Shown one piece after another: positions 47,053-55,243 of a stretch of DNA of 64,000 bases. A model generated the notes under the pieces. That model made no database searches. It worked only from the letters and a program-made list of their open reading frames with translations, and was not told where the DNA came from. The stretch comes from Bacteroidota bacterium. GTDB lineage: Bacteria; Bacteroidota; Bacteroidia; Bacteroidales; GCA-2711565. Position 1 is the first letter of the stretch; every line of letters begins with the position of its first letter. The DNA is taken from assembly GCA_018816945.1 (NCBI GenBank), contig JAHIVC010000099.1:316554-380553 (forward strand), read 5' to 3'. Both the position numbers and the translations under genes were made by a program.

Positions 47053-47796
47053 ATGAGAATTTTGATCTGCTTAAGCAATGTTCCGGATACTACGACTAAG
47101 GTAAAATTTAGCGGGGACAATACTGCTTTCGACAAAACCGGGGTTCAATGGATTATCAATCCATGGGATGAGCTTGCTTTAACCAGGGCTCTTGAACTAA
47201 AAGAAACTTCAGGAGGAGCCATAAGCTCTATAAGCATTGCTACAGTTGGAAGAAGCGAAGTTGAACCAACCATGCGAAAAGCTCTGGCAATTGGCGCTGA
47301 CGATGCAATTCGGATTGATGCCGATCCAACTGATGCTTATTATGTAGCTGCTCAATTAGCTGAGATTGCCAAAGATTTTGACATCATCATGGCAGGTATT
47401 GAAGCCAGTGATTATAATGGTTCGGTAGTTGGCGGTATGCTTTCTGAATTTTTAAACATCCCCTCAATCTCATCGGTATCTCAGTTGAATATTGATGGTG
47501 GAGCTGTTTCCCTCGTTCGTGAGATTGATGGCGGTTCAGAAGTAATGAAAACGACTACTCCGTTTGTAGCCATCGTTCAAAAAGGAATAGCCAAAGAACC
47601 CAGAATCCCTGCGATGCGTGGTATCATGATGGCACGGACAAAACCTTTAAAAGTTATACCTGCCGTTGTGGTAGAATCCTTGACCGAATTCGTTTCTTAT
47701 GTACTACCAGCTCCAAAAGCCAAGTGTAAAATGGTGGATGCAGAGAATGTGAAGGAATTGGTTGATTTATTGAAGAACGAAGCCAAAGCTATTTAA
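47053..47796 (+). CDS. etfB: electron transfer flavoprotein beta subunit
   Basis: 247 residues. N-terminal MRILICLSNVPDTTTKVKF, INPWDELALTRALELKE and the AMP/FAD-binding AGIEASDYNGSVVGGMLSEFL identify EtfB. With EtfA it takes electrons from acyl-CoA dehydrogenase. Its stop codon is the first base pairs of cassette C, which separates it from etfA. Confidence 0.95.
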   Translation: MRILICLSNVPDTTTKVKFSGDNTAFDKTGVQWIINPWDELALTRALELKETSGGAISSISIATVGRSEVEPTMRKALAIGADDAIRIDADPTDAYYVAAQLAEIAKDFDIIMAGIEASDYNGSVVGGMLSEFLNIPSISSVSQLNIDGGAVSLVREIDGGSEVMKTTTPFVAIVQKGIAKEPRIPAMRGIMMARTKPLKVIPAVVVESLTEFVSYVLPAPKAKCKMVDAENVKELVDLLKNEAKAI

Positions 47797-48245
47797 TTTG
47801 AAAACCTGCTTGCAGCAGGCAAGTGTGTTAATCTGAAGATTTGAAAATGCTTGGATGAGAAATGACAAAGAAAATATAATCGTTGATTTGACCTTTAAGT
47901 TTGCTTTAGGAGTTATAGAATTTTCTGAATTATTACTTGAGAATAAAAACTATATCATATCAAAACAAATTCTTAAATCCGGAACTTCAATAGGGGCATT
48001 GGTAAGAGAAGCGCAAAATGCTGAGAGTAAGGCAGACTTTATTCATAAAATGAAGATTGCAGCCAAGGAGGCAGATGAAACAATGTATTGGTTAGAACTT
48101 TGTAAATTTTCTAAAAATTATCCAAATGGCAATTTATTGATTGAAGATTTGACCAGTATAATAAAAGTGCTTTCAAAAATTATTGGAACATCAAAAAGAT
48201 GATTTTACAATTATCAAATTTTCAAATCTGCTAATTTTCAAATTT
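47794..48245 (+). mobile_element. four-helix-bundle cassette C splitting etfB from etfA
   Basis: The left array begins on the etfB stop codon: octads near AAATTTGA at 47794-47809 and 47829-47852, interrupted by a hairpin CCTGCTTGCAGCAGG (47805-47819). The right array has five octads in the opposite orientation (48206-48245). AGATTTGAAAAT (47837-47848) is exactly complementary to 48218-48229, and 47795-47804 to 48235-48244. etfB and etfA are normally adjacent, so this looks like an insertion. Confidence 0.6.
47855..48202 (+). CDS. four-helix-bundle protein (cassette C)
   Basis: 115 residues, all helical, no signal peptide. The family pattern is clear in NYIISKQILKSGTSIGALVREAQNAES-x-ADFIHKMKIAAKEADETMYWLEL, the commonest subtype of the stand-alone four-helix-bundle family. 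It belongs to a different subgroup from the A and B proteins. ATG 47855 lies directly against the last repeat unit of the left array. Function unknown; its position implies it is read with etfBA. Confidence 0.9.
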   Translation: MRNDKENIIVDLTFKFALGVIEFSELLLENKNYIISKQILKSGTSIGALVREAQNAESKADFIHKMKIAAKEADETMYWLELCKFSKNYPNGNLLIEDLTSIIKVLSKIIGTSKR

Positions 48246-48300
48246 ATTTATAAATATGAACTGAGAAGATAAAGTATTCAAATAAATAAATATAGAAAAG

Positions 48301-49272
48301 ATGTCAATATTAGTATATACAGAAAACTGGGATGGGAAATTCAAAAAATTAAGTTTTGAATTGGTATCCTATGCAAATGAAATTGCCAAACAAATGAATA
48401 CCAAAGTGGTTGCAGTTTCAATCGGAAAAGTGGAAGATTCCGAATTAAAAAATTTAGGTTCTTATGGTGCCGGCAAAATAATTAGTGTTAAAAACGAAAA
48501 ACTGGCTGTCCTTGCTAATCAGCCTTTTGCAAAAGTAATTGCTGAAATAGCCCGGAAAGAAGCTACCGATGTTATCATCTTGTCTCATAATATCACCGGA
48601 AAAGCTATTGCACCAAGAGTTTCGGTAAAATTGAAAGCCGGATTAGTTTCAGGTGTTATTGAAGTGCCTTCAAATTATAGTCCTTTTACCGTAAAGAAAA
48701 AAGCTTTTACGGGCAAAGCCTTTGCAAATGTAGTTGTTAAATCGAATGTGAAAATCCTTACCCTTGCTCAAAATTCATTTGGGGTGGTTGAAGATGCTAA
48801 AGATGCAGAGATTGAAGTTTTTGAACCGGCTTTGGATTCTTCAGAATTTAAAACAGAGCGATTAGAAATTAATAAAGTAACAGGCAAGGTATTATTGGGT
48901 GATGCTGATATCGTCGTTTCAGGAGGAAGAGGAATGAAATCCCCAGAAAACTGGGCCCCACTGGAAGAGTTAGCCGGATTATTAGGTGCAGCAACAGCTT
49001 GTTCAAGGCCCGTTTCGGATGAAGGATGGCGTCCTCATGGTGAACATGTTGGACAAACAGGTAAAATGATTGCTCCAAATTTGTATTTCGCATTAGGAAT
49101 TTCAGGAGCTATTCAGCATTTAGGAGGCGTTAGTTCTTCAAAAGTAATCGTAGCGGTGAATACCGATAAGGATGCTCCTATTTTTGAAGCAGCTGATTAT
49201 GGAATTATCGGGGATGTGCAAAAAGTATTGCCTCAACTGATTACCGCGGTTAAGGCTGCAAAAGCAGAATAA
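48301..49272 (+). CDS. etfA: electron transfer flavoprotein alpha subunit
   Basis: 323 residues. The C-terminal FAD-binding domain is intact: VVSGGRGMKSPENW, ACSRPVSDEGWRPHGEHVGQ, YFALGISGAIQH and VAVNTDKDAPIFEAADYGIIGD. Pairs with EtfB, from which it is separated by about 500 bp occupied by cassette C. A heptad array begins 6 bp after its stop. Confidence 0.96.
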   Translation: MSILVYTENWDGKFKKLSFELVSYANEIAKQMNTKVVAVSIGKVEDSELKNLGSYGAGKIISVKNEKLAVLANQPFAKVIAEIARKEATDVIILSHNITGKAIAPRVSVKLKAGLVSGVIEVPSNYSPFTVKKKAFTGKAFANVVVKSNVKILTLAQNSFGVVEDAKDAEIEVFEPALDSSEFKTERLEINKVTGKVLLGDADIVVSGGRGMKSPENWAPLEELAGLLGAATACSRPVSDEGWRPHGEHVGQTGKMIAPNLYFALGISGAIQHLGGVSSSKVIVAVNTDKDAPIFEAADYGIIGDVQKVLPQLITAVKAAKAE

Positions 49273-49278
49273 AAAGAA

Positions 49279-49322
49279 TTATGAGTGATGAGTTATATGT
49301 TAATTCAACTAATAACTCATAA
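49279..49322. repeat. 7-nt repeat array, both orientations, between etfA and the Fe-S membrane protein
   Basis: Plus-strand heptads TTATGAG, TGATGAG, TTATATG, TTAATTC (49279-49306) face minus-strand heptads TTATGAG (49322-49316), TTATTAG (49315-49309) and TTGAATT. The 9-bp core ATGAGTTAT/ATAACTCAT makes a hairpin that may also serve as terminator. The minus-strand half encodes the last residues and stop of the gene at 49309-51126. Confidence 0.6.
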
Positions 49323-51126
49323 CTTCTTCTAATTGTTTAACACATTTACGTTTCGGTGTTTTTGCAATCATTGATTCCGCCACGATTTCAGCAATATCTT
49401 TAACAGGAATACCTGCTGATTTTGCAAACGTTTTTTTACAGAGCGGACAAGAAGTTGCCAGCACATCTGGATTATATATCAGCAATGAAGAAAGGGCATC
49501 TTCTCTGATCAAATCCACTTGTTTAGTTCCCAATTTGAAGTTTGCCAAACTATTTCCACAGCAGGGAGCATTTTTACCTTCATCGGCAGACGATACTAAG
49601 GTCGCTGCTTTTTCTATAATTTGGCGTGGTGCTTCATAAATACCGCTTCCTCTGCCTAATTCACAAGGATCATGATAGGCAACTCTATCAGGCTTAACAA
49701 TCAGTTTGATTCTGTTTTGATCAATCAAGTGCCATAAATAGGTTGTATGATGCAGAACTTCTATCTCTAAATCATAATCTTCCTTAAAAACTTTATAACA
49801 AATGGGGCAGGATGTAACCAAATATTTTGCTCCTGAATTTTGAATAATTTCACGATTGTAGTCCATTAATTTTTTTGCTGAAGCACATTCTCCTGCAAGC
49901 ATTAGCGGTCGACCACAACATACGCCCCCATCTTTGTCCATGAAGAGATAATCCACATGAGCGGTTTCAAAAATCTCAACCATGGAGTTTTTGATTCCCG
50001 GAGTAAGATGGGTCATACATCCGGCGAAGTATAATACTTCTGCATTTACCGGAATATGTTTGGGTAAGAATTCAAAATCGGAGTGATCGAGGCTTAATTT
50101 GTTTCTTTGTGTTAATCTCAGGTTCTTCAAATTGATGTCCACCGGACAAACTTCCTCGCACTTGCCACATTGCAGGCAGTTCATAGCCAATTCTGGGCTT
50201 ACTTCTTTATTTCTAAGAGACTGAAGGAAATAAACAGCCGATGAACCTCCTTCTCCGGCAACATTTAGTTGGCATTGGTCGATACAAATTCCACATCTTG
50301 GGCAGGAACTTACTTCAATTTCTGAAAAACTATTGAATTCTTTATCGGTTTTAATTCCGTAATTTTTTAAAAAGATGAGCAACATTTCTGTTGGAATATG
50401 CATGTACCTTGAAAACGGAAGTGCAATAAAAAAAATACCCAAGGATAGGCTGTAGGCCCACCAGGCCGGATACATTAATTGTTGTACAGGCAGAAAAGTT
50501 GCAAGCAGCTCACCTAAGCTTCCGGTCAAAAAATGCCCGGAATCAAAAACTCCGCTTGTAATACTTTCTGCCAGTAATCGAAGTGGAAATATGCACCATA
50601 AGGAAGCCAATGCAAATTTATCCCCGATTTTAAGTTTCGTTGTCTTTTTCAGGCCAAAAAACTTTGATTTGAAGCGTTTAAAGATGGCTAGAAATAATCC
50701 GGAAAGGATAAAAAGAAGCAGAAAATCCATCAAAAAAGTATAGGTTTTTGAATAGAAAAAAGGAGGATGAAAAGGTTCGAAATATTTAAAAAAGATGGCA
50801 AAATATAAGGGATTGAAAAAATCGTGACTGAAAGATAAGGTTCCCAATTTTCCAAAAACAATTAATAAAAACCAGCCAAAGGCCAAACTCATGTGCATAT
50901 AACCCAATACCGGATTCACTTTTAAAACCTTTCGGTGCAGCAGGCTCTCCATAAAGATTTCTTTGATAGAAGCCAATGTTTTTTTGGTAAAAAATCCTTT
51001 CTTTATTTTGCTTTTATCAACTTCACTCAAACGAATGATCCAAAGCGAAAATTTGATGATGAGGACACCAAAAATAAAATACAATCCGACTATAAACGGT
51101 AATACGAAGGGATCAAATTGTTTCAT
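49309..51126 (-). CDS. membrane Fe-S oxidoreductase, EtfAB:menaquinone-oxidoreductase-like (HdrDE fusion)
   Basis: 605 residues. N-terminal half has about five membrane helices with NarI-like histidines (GYMHMSLAFGWF), then two 4Fe-4S motifs (CPRCGICIDQC and CLQCGKCEEVCP) and two CCG domains (FAGC...GVCCGRP...CPIC and HDPCELGRG...PCCGNS...CPLC). This order matches the DUF224/HdrD-like proteins linked to etfAB that pass electrons from reduced ETF to menaquinone. Convergent with etfA. Its last residues (VMSY) are encoded by repeat units. Confidence 0.85.
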   Translation of the reverse strand: MKQFDPFVLPFIVGLYFIFGVLIIKFSLWIIRLSEVDKSKIKKGFFTKKTLASIKEIFMESLLHRKVLKVNPVLGYMHMSLAFGWFLLIVFGKLGTLSFSHDFFNPLYFAIFFKYFEPFHPPFFYSKTYTFLMDFLLLFILSGLFLAIFKRFKSKFFGLKKTTKLKIGDKFALASLWCIFPLRLLAESITSGVFDSGHFLTGSLGELLATFLPVQQLMYPAWWAYSLSLGIFFIALPFSRYMHIPTEMLLIFLKNYGIKTDKEFNSFSEIEVSSCPRCGICIDQCQLNVAGEGGSSAVYFLQSLRNKEVSPELAMNCLQCGKCEEVCPVDINLKNLRLTQRNKLSLDHSDFEFLPKHIPVNAEVLYFAGCMTHLTPGIKNSMVEIFETAHVDYLFMDKDGGVCCGRPLMLAGECASAKKLMDYNREIIQNSGAKYLVTSCPICYKVFKEDYDLEIEVLHHTTYLWHLIDQNRIKLIVKPDRVAYHDPCELGRGSGIYEAPRQIIEKAATLVSSADEGKNAPCCGNSLANFKLGTKQVDLIREDALSSLLIYNPDVLATSCPLCKKTFAKSAGIPVKDIAEIVAESMIAKTPKRKCVKQLEEVMSY

Positions 51127-51132
51127 TTCTTT

Positions 51133-51498
51133 TTAGATTTCAGTATCAAGTATCAAGATCTTGGATTGGTTTTCATAAATCCACCGTTTGATCCTGAATA
51201 TAACATTTCGGGTGTTTACTCCTCTGGGGCAAACCAATTTACATTTTCCGCAAAGCATACATTTTGAAATTTCCTGTTCAATATTTGTAAGTTCACCTCT
51301 TGAGATAAGCAGATGTAGTTTCCTGAAGTTGAAATTTGTAAAATTCCCACTACTGCACGTCGCAGTGCATCCTCCACAACCAATACAAAGCTGAATTGAA
51401 GGCTCATTGTTTTTAAGATAATAATAAAGTGTTTTGTCATTTTTATCATAATCTATCAAACGTCCGGTTGATATTGTATATCCAAATTTCTCCATCAA
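51133..51498 (-). CDS. HdrC-like 4Fe-4S ferredoxin-type protein
   Basis: 121 residues. Two 4Fe-4S motifs, CIGCGGCTATC and CMLCGKCKLVCP, spaced as in HdrC. Overlaps the HdrA-like gene upstream by 4 bp. The last codons (ILILDTEI) are made of TTGATAC-type heptads, so the natural C-terminus may have been replaced. Carries electrons between the HdrA-like flavoprotein and the membrane Fe-S protein downstream (inference from order). Confidence 0.85.
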   Translation of the reverse strand: MMEKFGYTISTGRLIDYDKNDKTLYYYLKNNEPSIQLCIGCGGCTATCSSGNFTNFNFRKLHLLISRGELTNIEQEISKCMLCGKCKLVCPRGVNTRNVIFRIKRWIYENQSKILILDTEI

Positions 51499-52523
51499 TT
51501 CTTGTGTTTTAAAAATTGATCAACTTCCAGCGCAGCTGCCCTTGCATGGCTGATGGTATCCGAGATATTCATAGGCCCTCCCGAAGTTCCTGCGATAAAA
51601 ATACCATCTTCGTTTGTAAGATTTGATTGGAAATGGGAGTCCTTTCCCATGATGAATCCATTTTTTTCGAAATTCAAACCCAATTTTTCTCCCAGATTGT
51701 TTGTTCCTTTTGAGGGAAGCATACCGATAAGTAATACCAACAAATCCACATTCATTTTTAAGGGGCGACCGGATAAGGTATCTTCCACCTTTATCTGAAT
51801 GGAGCTATCAATATTTTCAGCTGCTTCAGATACCCTTCCCCTGATATATTTAATACCATATGCTTCCTGTGATTCGCGATACATTTCTTCATAATTTAAC
51901 CCAAACATTCGCATATCCATATAGTAGCAAATGATTTCTGCTTCGGGATATAACATTCGCAATTCTATGGCTTGTTTTACTGCTGTTACACAGCAAACTT
52001 TCGAACAATGGTTGTTATTGCATTTTTCATCCCTCGATCCAACACAGTGCACAAATCCTATGCGTTTTGGTGTTTTTCCTAAAGGATTTAAATGATTGTC
52101 CGATTTGAATATTTCTTCTAATTCGACCGAGGTGATTACATTCTTATAAATTCCGTAACCATATTCTTCTTTCAAGCGGGCGTCGAACAAATCGAATCCG
52201 CTTGCAAGCACGATGGCATCTACTTCATACATGCCACTTTGATGGTCAAGAAGCCCAATACGTTTAGCTTTTAGATCTATATCAATAATTTCGGCCGATG
52301 TTTTTACAGCAACTTTTGAATTCTGCATTTTAGTTTTTAAATGATCTAAAACCTCTGATCCGGGCCTTCGGTCAGGGAATAGTTGAAACCAATCCCGCAC
52401 ATGACCGCCCAGTTCTTTTTCCTTTTCTAATAAAACAACCGAATGACCCAAATAGTCAAGTTGGGATGCAACCTCCATACCAGCAATTCCTCCACCGACT
52501 ACTGCTACTTTTTTTTGTGCCAT
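51495..52523 (-). CDS. HdrA/QmoA-like FAD oxidoreductase
   Basis: 342 residues. N-terminal dinucleotide fold VAVVGGGIAGMEVASQLDYLG, ELGGHVRDWF, then the HdrA-type cysteine cluster CVGSRDEKC...NHCSKVCC and CYYMDMRMFGLNYEEMY, which bind an Fe-S cluster near FAD. Shorter than methanogen HdrA because N- and C-terminal ferredoxin domains are absent, as in QmoA-like proteins. Central flavoprotein of the HdrCBA-like set. Confidence 0.88.
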   Translation of the reverse strand: MAQKKVAVVGGGIAGMEVASQLDYLGHSVVLLEKEKELGGHVRDWFQLFPDRRPGSEVLDHLKTKMQNSKVAVKTSAEIIDIDLKAKRIGLLDHQSGMYEVDAIVLASGFDLFDARLKEEYGYGIYKNVITSVELEEIFKSDNHLNPLGKTPKRIGFVHCVGSRDEKCNNNHCSKVCCVTAVKQAIELRMLYPEAEIICYYMDMRMFGLNYEEMYRESQEAYGIKYIRGRVSEAAENIDSSIQIKVEDTLSGRPLKMNVDLLVLLIGMLPSKGTNNLGEKLGLNFEKNGFIMGKDSHFQSNLTNEDGIFIAGTSGGPMNISDTISHARAAALEVDQFLKHKN

Positions 52524-52527
52524 GATA

Positions 52528-53619
52528 TTATGATTTACAGTTTGAATATGCCGGAATTGCTAATAAATCAGGAATCTTAGGTTGACCGATATCATCACCA
52601 TCCTTAGTTTTGTATTTAGCAAATTCATCATATTGAATCCCTATTTTATCCATTAATAATTCGGATTGTACCTGATGCATCTGCAAACCTAAATCCCAAG
52701 GATTATAACCCATAAGTAATCCGGTTAACTCTTCGTAGGTAAGAACCGGGATGCCGATATTTTCTTTCCCATAGGTTTTGCCTTCCATTTCGGCGATGGT
52801 ATATTGCCATTTATCCATGAACATGGTGCAACCAGGGCAATTACAAATAATCAGATCGGGCTTAAAGGCTTCCATCGATTCAAATTTCTTTTTTGTATTG
52901 GCCACTGAATAACCCCTGTTGGCTTGAACCAGATATTGCCGAAACCCGAAACCACAGCAATGCCTTCGTTCAGGATAATCTACAACTTTGCCTCCCCACG
53001 CTCTAATCATTCCCGATAGTACTTGTGGGAATTCGGCACCTCCAACTCCGTAAGCAGGGAACATTTTTGAATAATGACAACCAACATGTTCAACTACATG
53101 AAGCGGTTCGTTGGTAAATTGATTGACCAGGCTGAATTTATTAAGGTTGGCAATTTCGTTTCGGAATTTATAAATAATATCGGAACAATGCGTAATCGTT
53201 TTTGGCTTTTCAAATTCCCGTCCGGTTGCCTTCTTTAAGTCTTTCCTCACTTTTTGCTCAATTTCAGGAAAATGTTTCCAGGTTTCCAAAATTTCTTCAT
53301 AAATCCCAAAGGAGGTTACACAGGAAATAACCATATGTTTGTAACCGGCTTCAGTCATCAAGGCAAAATGCCGGGCAACAACGGTCATGATGGTATTGAA
53401 GGGAACAACATCCGCATGATAGCCAATGCCTGTGCAAGTTGTATGCCGGGGGTCTTCAAAAATATCTTTCCCTAAATGTTTTTGCAAAAGCTTCATGAAA
53501 AAAATTTCTGAACCCGGAAAAAAATTTTGACGAATACAGCTTCTAACAAAGAAATAATGATCGTCAGGAATCTCTTTTTGGTATTCTTTCCAAATTATTG
53601 TTTTATTAACTTTGTTCAT
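52528..53619 (-). CDS. HdrB-like CCG-domain protein
   Basis: 363 residues from ATG 53619; a GTG at 53637 would lengthen it and the overlap with the previous gene. Contains the CCG set HVGCHYSKMFP...HCCGFGFRQYL...CNCPGCTMFMDKW, which in HdrB binds noncubane [4Fe-4S] clusters. Only one complete CCG motif is clear; the first half is degenerate (SCIRQNFFPGSE, CTGIGYHADVVP). Overlaps the HdrC-like gene by 14 bp. Confidence 0.82.
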   Translation of the reverse strand: MNKVNKTIIWKEYQKEIPDDHYFFVRSCIRQNFFPGSEIFFMKLLQKHLGKDIFEDPRHTTCTGIGYHADVVPFNTIMTVVARHFALMTEAGYKHMVISCVTSFGIYEEILETWKHFPEIEQKVRKDLKKATGREFEKPKTITHCSDIIYKFRNEIANLNKFSLVNQFTNEPLHVVEHVGCHYSKMFPAYGVGGAEFPQVLSGMIRAWGGKVVDYPERRHCCGFGFRQYLVQANRGYSVANTKKKFESMEAFKPDLIICNCPGCTMFMDKWQYTIAEMEGKTYGKENIGIPVLTYEELTGLLMGYNPWDLGLQMHQVQSELLMDKIGIQYDEFAKYKTKDGDDIGQPKIPDLLAIPAYSNCKS

Positions 53620-54325
53620 CACGATAATGTTTTCCACTATTGAACGTGTAAGTATGATAGAAATAATCGTTCTTTATGCCTTCACCGATTGGAATATTCA
53701 TTTCTTTGGCTTTTTGTACTGAGTATTTTTCAATACAGTCGAATAAATATTGCCCCCCAGTTTGTATAAATATTTGCTTGAGTTCGTTTAATGATTCCTC
53801 GGAAGTATTTCTTAATACGCCTCCTCCATCTTTTTTGTAGCTTGCCCCAAATCGCTCATACACATCTGGGGCATGTTGATGAATCCATTCCCAGACAGGC
53901 CCTTGCTCAGGGTGTAATTCTGGGATTACTGCATCGGGATATATGCAGTAGCCATATTTGAGAATATTATCGCCTACGGTGCGTTTAACTGCAAATTGTT
54001 GGCGGCCTTTTTCGGAATCGGTAAAACATCCTAGTTTTTGTGATAAATACCGAAGTGACATGATGATTGAGCCTGGAACATTTCCACGTGGGCAACGGGT
54101 TTTACACGACATGCATTGTCCGCAATACCAAATAGTTTCACCGCATAATAGTGATTCGATTTTTTCTTCATCCCTGCTTTGAATTATGTCAACAATGATG
54201 CGCGGATCATAATTGTAAAATTCTGCAGCCGGACAAATTGCAGTGCAAACCCCGCAATTCATGCAGGAATTGAATCCCTCCACAAATCGAACATCTTCTT
54301 GAAGTTGCTCAAATAATGTTGGCAT
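53606..54325 (-). CDS. HdrC-like 4Fe-4S protein
   Basis: 239 residues. Two 4Fe-4S motifs, CMNCGVCTAICP and CGQCMSCKTRCPRG, followed by a helical C-terminal extension of about 130 residues. First gene of the HdrC-HdrB-HdrA-HdrC-membrane protein run; all are separated by few bases or overlap. Likely transfers electrons between HdrA-like flavin and the HdrB-like cluster site; the terminal acceptor is unknown. Confidence 0.85.
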   Translation of the reverse strand: MPTLFEQLQEDVRFVEGFNSCMNCGVCTAICPAAEFYNYDPRIIVDIIQSRDEEKIESLLCGETIWYCGQCMSCKTRCPRGNVPGSIIMSLRYLSQKLGCFTDSEKGRQQFAVKRTVGDNILKYGYCIYPDAVIPELHPEQGPVWEWIHQHAPDVYERFGASYKKDGGGVLRNTSEESLNELKQIFIQTGGQYLFDCIEKYSVQKAKEMNIPIGEGIKNDYFYHTYTFNSGKHYRDEQS

Positions 54326-54478
54326 ATCTTCTAATTATTTTAAAAGGCCAAATTAAAGACCAAGTACTTGTTAAACAACCTATAAAAAGCTTATTCGGGA
54401 GGGAGTATAAATACTTAGTGGCCTAGATCAAACATGTTCACTTACATGGAATTTTATAACTTTTTGTTTGATAAGATG

Positions 54479-54551
54479 TTAGACATTAGAAGCTAGATCT
54501 TAGGTAAAAAATGTTAAAATTCTAACGTCTAACATCTAATATCTAAGATCT
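54479..54551. repeat. pair of inverted 7-nt repeat arrays (TTAGANN), no ORF
   Basis: Four plus-strand heptads of TTAGANN type (54479-54506) face four minus-strand heptads of the same consensus (54546-54519), separated by 12 bp. Exact complements include 54475-54483 with 54528-54536 and 54495-54503 with 54543-54551. Same architecture as the cassette flanks but without a gene; lies 60 bp past the regulator gene stop. Confidence 0.7.
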
Positions 54552-54607
54552 TGAATGAAGTAATTAGCCCAATCTAAGTGCAATTAGCACAAAGAGTTAT
54601 GATTAAA

Positions 54608-55243
54608 TTAGAGTTTAACCAAATCCCATTTGAGCGCATAAACCACAAGGCAGGCGGTATTGCGGCAATTGGTTTTATCAAGGATGTTTGCACGATGCTT
54701 GTCAACGGTTCTTTTGCTTAAAAAGAGTTTATCCGCTATTTCCTGATTCGATTCTCCCCGACATATAAGGGTAAGGATTTCTGTTTCCCGTTCACTTAAA
54801 GTTTCATCATTTTTATTTAACTCCGGTCCGTTTTTAATGAGTTTATAAAGAATTTCCTGAGAGAAATAATTTCCACCGTTTGCTACAATTCTTATAGCTT
54901 CTCTAACCTCGTTAATGGTGGAATCTTTAATTAAAAATCCTTTAACACCTGCATTGATCATTTTGAAATAATATTCTTCTTCGCTGTACATCGAAAGTGC
55001 GATGATTTTTAAATCAGGCTTTTTTTCCAAAGATCGGATAGTTGCTTCAACCCCGTCAATTTCAGGCATATTGATATCCATTAATACGATGTCAGGATCA
55101 ATTTTATCAATCATATCGAGAAAAACTTTCCCGTTCGAAGCTTCATAAACATGATCGATTTCTTCCAAATCACTCAGCAAGGTAATCAATCCGCTGCGGA
55201 ATAAGGCGTGATCATCGACGATGATAATATTAATTTTTTGCAT
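54608..55243 (-). CDS. NarL/FixJ-family response regulator
   Basis: 211 residues. Receiver domain (acidic Asp10/Asp11, phospho-acceptor Asp56 in VLMDINMPEIDG, Lys in GFLIKDST) and a LuxR-type HTH (LSERETEILTLICRGESNQEIADKLFLSKRTVDKHRANI). Cotranscribed with the kinase (14-bp overlap). Its setting between two Fe-S gene groups makes respiratory/redox control plausible. Confidence 0.93.
   Translation of the reverse strand: MQKINIIIVDDHALFRSGLITLLSDLEEIDHVYEASNGKVFLDMIDKIDPDIVLMDINMPEIDGVEATIRSLEKKPDLKIIALSMYSEEEYYFKMINAGVKGFLIKDSTINEVREAIRIVANGGNYFSQEILYKLIKNGPELNKNDETLSERETEILTLICRGESNQEIADKLFLSKRTVDKHRANILDKTNCRNTACLVVYALKWDLVKL

Noticed and set aside
41556-48202. Diversity-generating retroelement suggested by Avd-like four-helix-bundle genes
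   Set aside because: No reverse transcriptase, no template/variable repeat pair and no C-type-lectin-like target was seen in the window.
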